Positions 50,501 to 59,500 of a stretch of 64,000 nucleotides of DNA are shown piece by piece (position 1 is the stretch's first letter; the number at the start of each line of letters is the position of its first letter). The notes beneath the pieces are model-generated. The model did not search any database and had not been told where the DNA came from. It saw nothing but the letters and a program-made list of their open reading frames with translations. This DNA comes from Paragorgia papillata (Eukaryota; Cnidaria; Anthozoa; Scleralcyonacea; Coralliidae), in the NCBI GenBank assembly GCA_035771165.1, contig JAWNZC010000467.1:589001-653000 (forward strand), in the 5' to 3' direction. Made by a program: the position numbers and the translations under genes.

Positions 50501-53500
50501 CCACACAGTGTCTTTGTAAGCTATCATCAACATGTAAACTCCCATTAAGAAATCGGCCACCGCAAGATTGGTTAAAAGAAATGAGTTCACTTGGCCTTTA
50601 TCCTTTCCAATTATCCTCCACAAAATTACACCCAAGTTTCCTGCACAAGCAATCGCCCCAAAAACCCAAATAAAGTACTTAAGAAATGTGTTTTTAAGCA
50701 ATTCGTCACAACTTGATAAGCCGCTGCCTTGAAGCGATGTACAAGAAACAGCTGGTACTGCTTTCTCGGCGTAACAACACAAAGTGAAGTGGTCGACTTT
50801 CCTATACAATGCATTGAATAAAAAAATAATAGTATCAGGATAGCACAACAAAAACGGATAATCCTGGAGTTAAGCCTATCATATCTAGATTTAGACTTAA
50901 ATAGACTAATATCTTTAATTAATTTAGACTAATATCTAGAAAGTTGGTCATTTATTCTTTAAAGGAAGACATAACATCACCACGACAACAGCAAGGAATT
51001 TTGTCTGCGCTGTTAAAAAATATCGCGGGCTCATTGTGTTTTGTGATCGTCTGTGGCGAAATTTTGAAAATGTGGAGAAGGTATACCGACCAAGATATCT
51101 TCAAGATTTAAGTACTAACAATCTGTCGGTCAACCAGAGTGTTAAACTATCTTGTCCAATTAGTGGAGACACTGACGTTCTTCTGATAGGTGAAAGAAGA
51201 CATTTTAGCCAGGAAGGTGTATAAATATCGAAGACGAATTGATGGTACGAAGAAGCCGCATTGGAGTCAAATTGACAGCGAATGTTTGATCGACTATAAA
51301 CTCAAAATTTGCCTTCTTCCCCAAATTTAAATGCTGGTTTTCTTTTATTCCATTACTGCTTTTGATATCGGAGAGGTATTTCGTAATGGGAAAATTGTAG
51401 AAAGTGGGTAAATTATGTATTTATTCCTTTCATCCGACGACTTGTTTACTAGTTAGTGCTGTCTTTAAAACCTACTCAGATTCTGTCTTATGTCGAGCAA
51501 GACCTCTTAACTGCCACAATGTTGTGCTAAATTTATGTATAATTCCGTTTGTACATAGAAATATATAATCAGTTTTTTTGCTCACTCAGATCTTACAATA
51601 AAATTTGACATGCCTACGCTACTAATTTCATTGCGGCGACGACATGAAAATATTGTCAATTTCTGCAAAATCTGTCCTATTGCTCCAAAATGATTTTACC
51701 GATTGTCAGTCTTTAGTTGATTTTCTTAAATTTTAACGACACTTTTTTGTTTTAAAAATTGTAGAAATGGGGCTTTGAGCTCAATTAAACTGCATGCATT
51801 TGAAGCCACATGCATGCATGTTGACCACAACGTACTCATCCCGTTGTCACCAAATTTAATATCGTTCGATTCACTAAAATATCTTTCTTTTTCTTCACGT
51901 TGTGGGAGGCTGCTTCTGACTGTTTTCAGTGTCCTTTCACAAGCCGTTTGCCAAACTATACACCTTTTTCTGGGGGAAATAAGGGTTGTGGCGGGAAAAA
52001 TTTACCGCCATCTTTGTTTATGTTTTTGAAGTCCTGGGGACAACTCGCGCGACTATTTCGCAATCTCCACGAGCGCATGCGCGGACAAAATTCTCTGCTG
52101 TTTACCACGACCGAAACTTCTGGTCGATATTTCTCTGTTAACGTGCAAGATCTCATGACAGCGTCAAAGCCCCTATTTTTTTCTAACTTGTCCTCATCAG
52201 ACCTTCTTGTCTGATCAGACTTTAGTATCTTATTCCGGCTAACCCTAGACGTGACGATTTTTTCAACAACAGGAGAACCCTGCAAGTAAAAAGGGGGAAA
52301 AACATGCGTTTCAAGGCCGTCGGAAATCTTGACCTCGTGTAATGTCTACAAAGCGAAATCACCATTTTACTTAACATTGTACCGAAGCTCCAGTAGCGGC
52401 GAAACAAAAGTACATCCCTATATGAATTTATTCGAAGAGAGGAGGTACAATTGTCTGTTTCGTGCTGTTTCCACTACGCATTATGCATCCGATTTTCAAG
52501 TATTATGTGTTTTACTCTGGATAACGCCAGACGATTTTACTCGTCGCAGAGAAATCCCACCAACGGGAAAACTGTTAATCATTAAATTATTAAATTGGCA
52601 AGATTGAGTTGTCCTAGGATGTATGTCGCCGAAGGAGTTGAATTTGACAACGAGATGAAAAGAAAAATCAATACTTACAATTCTTTTAATGATTTAAGTG
52701 GACTAAATAGACCTTCAGGAATTCTGTCAAAGTGGTTTTTTGATAGGTCGCTAAAAAGATTACACAAAAGCGAATATTTTAGTTACAAAATATATATATT
52801 GGTTATTGATAATAAATGTATTGATTTTGATGGTAAAAATGCAGTACAAGCGCCTAACATAATTTTCCCAACCGGCATGTCATAGACATCTTAAATTCTT
52901 GCGGAACGTTTTTGGAACATCAAATGTAAATCGTCTTCAAACAATTTTAGACAGGACTGTCTATAAACACGGAATTGAAAATTATAGAAAAAGCATTTTT
53001 GTAGCATTGCAACATGGTAAAAATGAACAATTCAGCAATATAGCACCCGTTTCAGCACCCCCTAACTGGCCCACCTTCAAGGAGGTGGAATTACGTGTGC
53101 AAAATATCTGCAGAGTTCCATTCCGTACTAGATCTACCGAAGAATTTTGGATCACTTGGATATTACGTGACATTCCCGTACCCGATAAATTCTTTGGGGT
53201 TTATTTGTCTATTATTTTAGATTCAAAATTTTCAAATAGTCCTGGCCAAAAGTGATCAAATTAAGTTGCAAAACGCCAAGAATAGCAAAGCTTTCCAACA
53301 ATTTTAACTAGATTGGTAGATGTACCATACCTGGACTAACAAGTCGCGCACTGCAACCATATTCTTGTCGTAACAATAACAATTCAAGAGACTCAACTAC
53401 TATCTTCATAATTATCATTAATAGCATCTACTACGTCTACTTATAAAAGTAAACGTGCATGGTAGACGCTATTAATATAATTTTGTAAAACGCTTTTTTC

Positions 53501-56500
53501 CTGTCCAAGAACTAAAAGGATATGCATTAGACTGAAAGCCAGCCGCGGATCTCATCTCGTTCTCATTCACTGAGAGAGGCGTCTGAATTCAATAGGTGAT
53601 AATGCCGTCCAGTGACGTCACTACCAAGAAACCTGGTAGGGAAATCTGATTGGTTGACATGTTTCTAATTTGGGATAATTATAGAATTATAGAATAATAA
53701 ACAATCTGAATTCCTTCCATCTTGTCAATTATACGGCGGCTGGTTTTCACACTACATAATACTCTCAACTTGGTAGCTATTTAATGCAGGGCTGTGATAT
53801 TTTGGACTCCGATGCATATGGACTTTCATGTTGACGAGTTTTGAATGGTTCCGAGGGGAAAAGCAGAGAGTACGGTATATCAAGTGGCATGGCATATTGC
53901 GCGCGACATCTTGTTGCAGTTGTGGAACAAGATGACTAGTATTAAATTTCAGAACTACTCATTGTTAAAATATATTGTGTAGGTATGTTATTAGATTTTG
54001 AATAAGCTTTCATTCCATGTATAGTTCAAGTTTCTCCGTTATGTGAAACTTGTTAAAATGTCAAAAATGTGCGAACCATTGTTTGAAATAATATTTACAA
54101 ATAGACAGGAAAATTAGGAAATTGACTTCTCACAAGTGTTAATACGGAATTTTAGATGGTTCGCAAATTTTTGACATTTAAACAAGTTTCACATAACGGA
54201 GAAACTTGAACTATACATGGAATGAAAGCTTATTCAACATCTAATAACATGCATACCTACACAATATATTTTAACAATGAGTAGTTCTGAAATTTAATAC
54301 TAGCCATCTTGTTCCACAACTGCAACAAGATGCCGCGCGCAATATACCATGCCACTTGATATACGGTACTCACTGCTTTTCAACTCGGAACCATTCAAAA
54401 CTCGTCAACATGAAAGTCCATATGCATCGGAGTCCAAAATATCACAGCCCTGCATTAAATAGCTACCAAGTTGAGAGTATTCTGTAGTCTGAAAACCAGC
54501 CGCAGTATATTTGACAAGATGGAAGGAATTCAGATTGTTTATTATTCTATAATTATATAATTATCCCAAATTAGAAACATGTCAACCAATCAGATTTCAC
54601 TACCAGGTTTCTTGGTAGTGACGTCACTGGACGGCATTATCGCCTATTTAATTCAGACGCCTCTCTCAGCGAATGAGAACGAGATGAGATGGGCGGCTGG
54701 CTTTCAGTCTAGATATGCATGTCACAAAACATAAAAACAACTATTGCACATATCGAAACAAGTCTTTTCAGTTAGCATAGATATTTCGTATCTTATTTTT
54801 GGGTTAAAAATGGTTCACCGTGCACAAAGAAAAAAGGAAACAGAATCTTGAACTATAATTTCCCTTGCAATTTTATAACGGAATTAATTTGCGCCACATT
54901 GAGTACCCGCCACTCAACTTTTATTGCATACTAAGCTGTCCATAGTAGAAATGGGATAAGCTAATAAACTCTAAACTACTATCTTTTCTAAATAATTCTA
55001 TCTGTTGCTTGTGAATAAAATATCGCGAATACTTACAGATGAGTGACTTGAGGCTTTGTAATTCAATTCAGATAATTATCTTTTGACGGTAATTTGTTTG
55101 TAATTGTGAAATTTGGCTATTCATTAAATTCATGACCTAATAGTCAATTAAATTATAGCTTTTAAAAAAAGTCGATTACGAGTTTGTTAAACGTTCGTGT
55201 GCCTTGTGTTTTTTAGACGTTGCATAAAATTGTTTTTCATTAGCTATAATTTCAATCTTAGTAGCAGTAGTTAGTATGGAAGAATTGCAACACCAGATAT
55301 GAACATTTAAAGACAAATTAAGAGAGACGGTTCGAAAAAAGGCTGGTTATTAATATTTTTTAACTTTGTATTTTGCCGTTTTATGTTTGTAAATTACCAT
55401 TCTGATTTGCTGGTATTAGTAACTGCATCGTGAAACTAGAATATATAATCTTTCCTTTGTAAGGTTAACTAACTTACAATTAAGAGCAAATAACAGCATA
55501 TTAAATCAAGCTAAACAAAAACACGTTTCTCTCTGACGAAGGGCCTTCGCTCGAAGCGTTAGACTCCTACTTTCTCTGTTTCGGCAGTATATCTTACATT
55601 ACTATATTTCGATTGTCGTTTCTACACTGCCTACGCAGCACGCTACTTTTATTTCACTAATGAAAACAAAACTGGAAATTGCGTCAAAAACGGAGTTTGT
55701 AAATTAATAAAATATTGATTCATTTAACGATATGAATAGCATATTTGGAAATAGTAAAGAAACTTTCAAAGTTTTTTTGTTAAATAATGTGACACGCTTT
55801 GTTATATCCTTCACTAAAAAGAACTTAGAAAATCAAGGCTATTCTATGTTAATATAAGCTTCTAAAAGCATATTAAAGTACATTGCACATTCAAGATAAT
55901 TTTCAAATCTTACAGTATCTCCAACGACCGTAGATCGTCGAACGCTCCGGGTTTAATTTCCTGAATTTTATTATTCTGAAGAGATCTGAAAAAAAAACAA
56001 TGCACGATTATTCAAAAACAATAAGCATTGGTTTGGAGCAATTAAATCAAGTGATCGGATCCCATAGAAGTTTATTGAGAACAGCAAGAATTTGTTAAGT
56101 GTGTTTAAACACACGCACTAAACATTTATATAATTTTTTTAATTGTTTAATTATGTAATAACAATTATACCATGAGCTCGAGTCGTATAAGAGCTCATGG
56201 CCAAGGAGGCGCATCGCCAAGTTGGCTATAAGTTCATATACGGCGAGAGCGAATTTTTTTTATTATATCGGTATATTTATTATATCAATATATTTATCAT
56301 ATCGGCAAACGCCGTATATATATGACCCAACGATTAAATATTTTTATTCATGACAATATAATGATCAATAGACTTCCGTTAGTCGACTTCCGCCAATGCC
56401 ACGAACAAGCACTTATATAAATATGGAGGCAAAAAGTACAAAAAGAGATATTAAAACTGCATAACAAAGAATCATTGATTCACTTGAACTCCAAAGAACG

Positions 56501-59500
56501 TTGCGGTTGTGGAAATAGTGATGTTTGATGACATCATTTTTTGTTGCTGGATTAAACGACGGCTGCCGTACGGCGTACACTTTGTTTCCATTTGACTGGT
56601 CGGATTTATAACCACCAACCGCCTTGATATGACGAGTATTAACTAGGACTATAGAAAATACAGTTACAAAAGTTCTTCCTAAACAGTGGTTGGCAAGAGG
56701 GGAATTTAATCCTTCCCTTTAAATCATCTGGCGAAACATATTGCTCAAACATATTATTGAAACATATATGTTCGTGATTCCGTCTAACTTTGAGCATGTT
56801 GACTTTTGAAAATGAGCATCACATCTTGGATTTAAATGCTGAAACGGTAATTCTATATTGTTGAAATTATTGACAAAACTTGAGTGTAGTTGGTACGTAT
56901 TTTGAACAAATTTACCTTTTTTCATGTATTCTTTTTGATATATTTTACTAAGTTGGGTGTTATTTGCCATTGAATATTGTCATTATCCATTTGGTGTTTT
57001 TAGGTATTCAGTTTAAGCAACTTTTGGATTTCTATCTTTTTTATTTGTAAAAAACAATCCGCCTTTTTTTTTCATTACTAATTGTATATGAGCTAGCTAA
57101 TATCCATTAGAAGCAGGATGAATCAGATTGCAGAATAACTCATATACGGTGTTTGTCGATATATATATATATTGAAAAATCTAAGATGTCTACAACAAAC
57201 ATATTTCACATGTGAAAGTACATACACCCAACATCTGGTCACATGTGAAAACGAACAATCACATGTGGGTCACATGTGACAATGAACACTCACATGTGGG
57301 TCACACGTGACAATAAACACTCACATGTGGATCTCATGTGACAATGAACACTCACATGTGGAAGTGAACTTCTCACATGTGGTACCATGTGGATAACATG
57401 TGGGAGTGAACGTCTCACATGTGGATCACATGCGGGAATGAACTCCTTACATACATGTGGATCACATGTGGGAATGAACTGCATACATGTGATCACATGT
57501 GAGTCACATGTAGTCACATGTGGGTCACATGTGGATCACATGTGATCCACGTGTGTAATTTTTATAAGGGGCATTACAGTATATTCAATGATCGCCAATA
57601 CGGTTTCAATAAAACCCTTTTGGTCAATTATGAGTTTAACTTATATATATAGCAATTATTTATTATAAAGATTTATACCCTGTGCTGTTTTTAAGTTTTT
57701 GCTTTACTTCAATGGTGCTTCACTTTTTGTGCCTTTCCTTTGCTTTTGCTCAACCAAACCGTAAAGCAAGAAGCTAAATTGATTACACTGGTTTTATATG
57801 TGGACGTGGTGTTTTTGACTTTGCATGCGCCTTTTATTGACATACTTTGCCAATTTTCTCGATTGGTTGTATTTTGAAATTTTCGACTGAATCGTTGACT
57901 GTTAAATACTAACCGACAATCCAATTCTACTGAATTGTTTTTATTTCAGACTTTATTAAATTTTGGTTTTGGACTATTAAAAAAAGGCTTTCTAAAAAAT
58001 TCTTTGTAAACCTCCTTTAACTCTTACCTGTCAGAATCGGTCTCTGGTATTTTATTCTGGCTAACACCAGACGATTTTATTCACTCTTGGGAAGCCCTCG
58101 AACAGGAATGAGTTATAAATGATCTCTCTAACTTTTTCCTGTCCGAATCCGTCTTTAGTATTTTATGTTCCCTATGGGGGAGCCCTCGGACAGGAATGAG
58201 TTAAACAAAATACCTTATACAACTGTAGTCATCCTAATAACACAATGCATCTCTGTGATTCTCAAAATAATTTTTTGTTTTTGCTGTGTTTCACTGAGAA
58301 ATTTAAAGAGAACTGCTGACATTCTCCTTCAGACTCTCTCTTTTTCCAGCTAATTCTATATAATAATTCTAGGTTTGCTCATCTTGACAGTCTGATCATA
58401 CTCTTCTTTCCATCCGTTTAGATGACAGCAACTATACCAAGACCTGCATTTGAATGGGGGTGGGGGGTTAAAAAACTCACGTAAATATCTACGAAGGTTG
58501 TTGCATTTGTGCATTTGTGCATTTGTAGTTTGGCCTCTTTAATTATTGGTTAGGTGGTTAGATGGATTACTTATAGTTAGTTTGGGAGTTTGGTTAGTTG
58601 GTTATTGGTTAGTTAGTTAGGGAGTTTAGTTAGTTGGTGATTGGTTAGTTAGGGAGTTTAGTTAGTTGGTGATTGGTGTGTCTGTTGATTGGTTGGTTGG
58701 TTGATGGGTTGGTTAGTTAGAGAGTTGGTTCGTAAGTTGATGAGTTGGTTCGTAAGTTGATGAGTTGGTTAGTTGTTAAGTCGGTTAGCTGGTAATTTGG
58801 TGAGTTGGTGAGTTACTGAGTTGGTGAGTTCGTAATTTAGTGCGTTTGTGAGTTAGTAGTTAAGTTGGGAATTTTATGAGTTGGTTAGTTGGTTCATAAT
58901 TTGACGATTTAGTGAGTTCGTAATTTGGTGAGTTGGTGCGTTGGCTAGTTTGTAATTTGGTGAGTTAGTGAGGTGGTGTGTTAGTGAGTTCGTAATTTGG
59001 TAATTTGGCAAGTTGGTAATTTGGTGAGTTGGTGAAGTGGTGCCTTGGTGAGTTGGTTGTAAATTATCATTCTGATTTGCTGGTATTAGTAACTGCATCG
59101 TGAAACTAGAATATATAATCTTTCCTTTGTAAGGTTAACTAACTTACAATTAAGAGCAAATAACAGCATATTAAATCAAGCTAATGAAAACAAAAACACG
59201 TTTCTCTCTCCCGAAGGACCTTCGCTCGAAGCGTTAGACTCCTACTTTCTCTGTTTCGGCAGTATATCTTACCTTTCTATATTTCGATTGTTGTTTCTAC
59301 ACTGCCTACGCAGCACGCTACTTTTATTTCACTAATGAAAACAAAACTGGAAATTGCGTCAAAAACGGAATTTGTAAATTAATAAAATATTGATTTATTT
59401 AACGATATGAATAACATATTTGGAAATAGTAAACAAATTTTCAAAGTTTTTTTGTTAAATAATGTGACACGCTTTGTATATCCTTCACTAAAAGGAACTT

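Larger units (their letters stand above)
55388..57525. repeat. segmental duplication, copy B (with LRR exon B)
   Basis: It matches 59058-64000 in the same orientation after removal of the hAT insertion. The shared part includes 'cattctgatttgctggtatt', LRR exon B, the repeat-family copy at 56163 and the CACATGTG tract. The offset is 3670 bp before the hAT site. Confidence 0.9.

Noticed and set aside
52899..53255. 118-codon plus-strand frame
   Set aside because: No recognisable motif and no splice or start context. It is opposite to and beside the receptor's LRR exon C.
55535..55575. Hammerhead-ribozyme-like ctctgacgaagggccttcgctcgaag
   Set aside because: CUGACGA and a stem II can be drawn, but GAAA is GAAG, no good stem III partner is found upstream, and the copy at 59.21 kb has lost CUGANGA.
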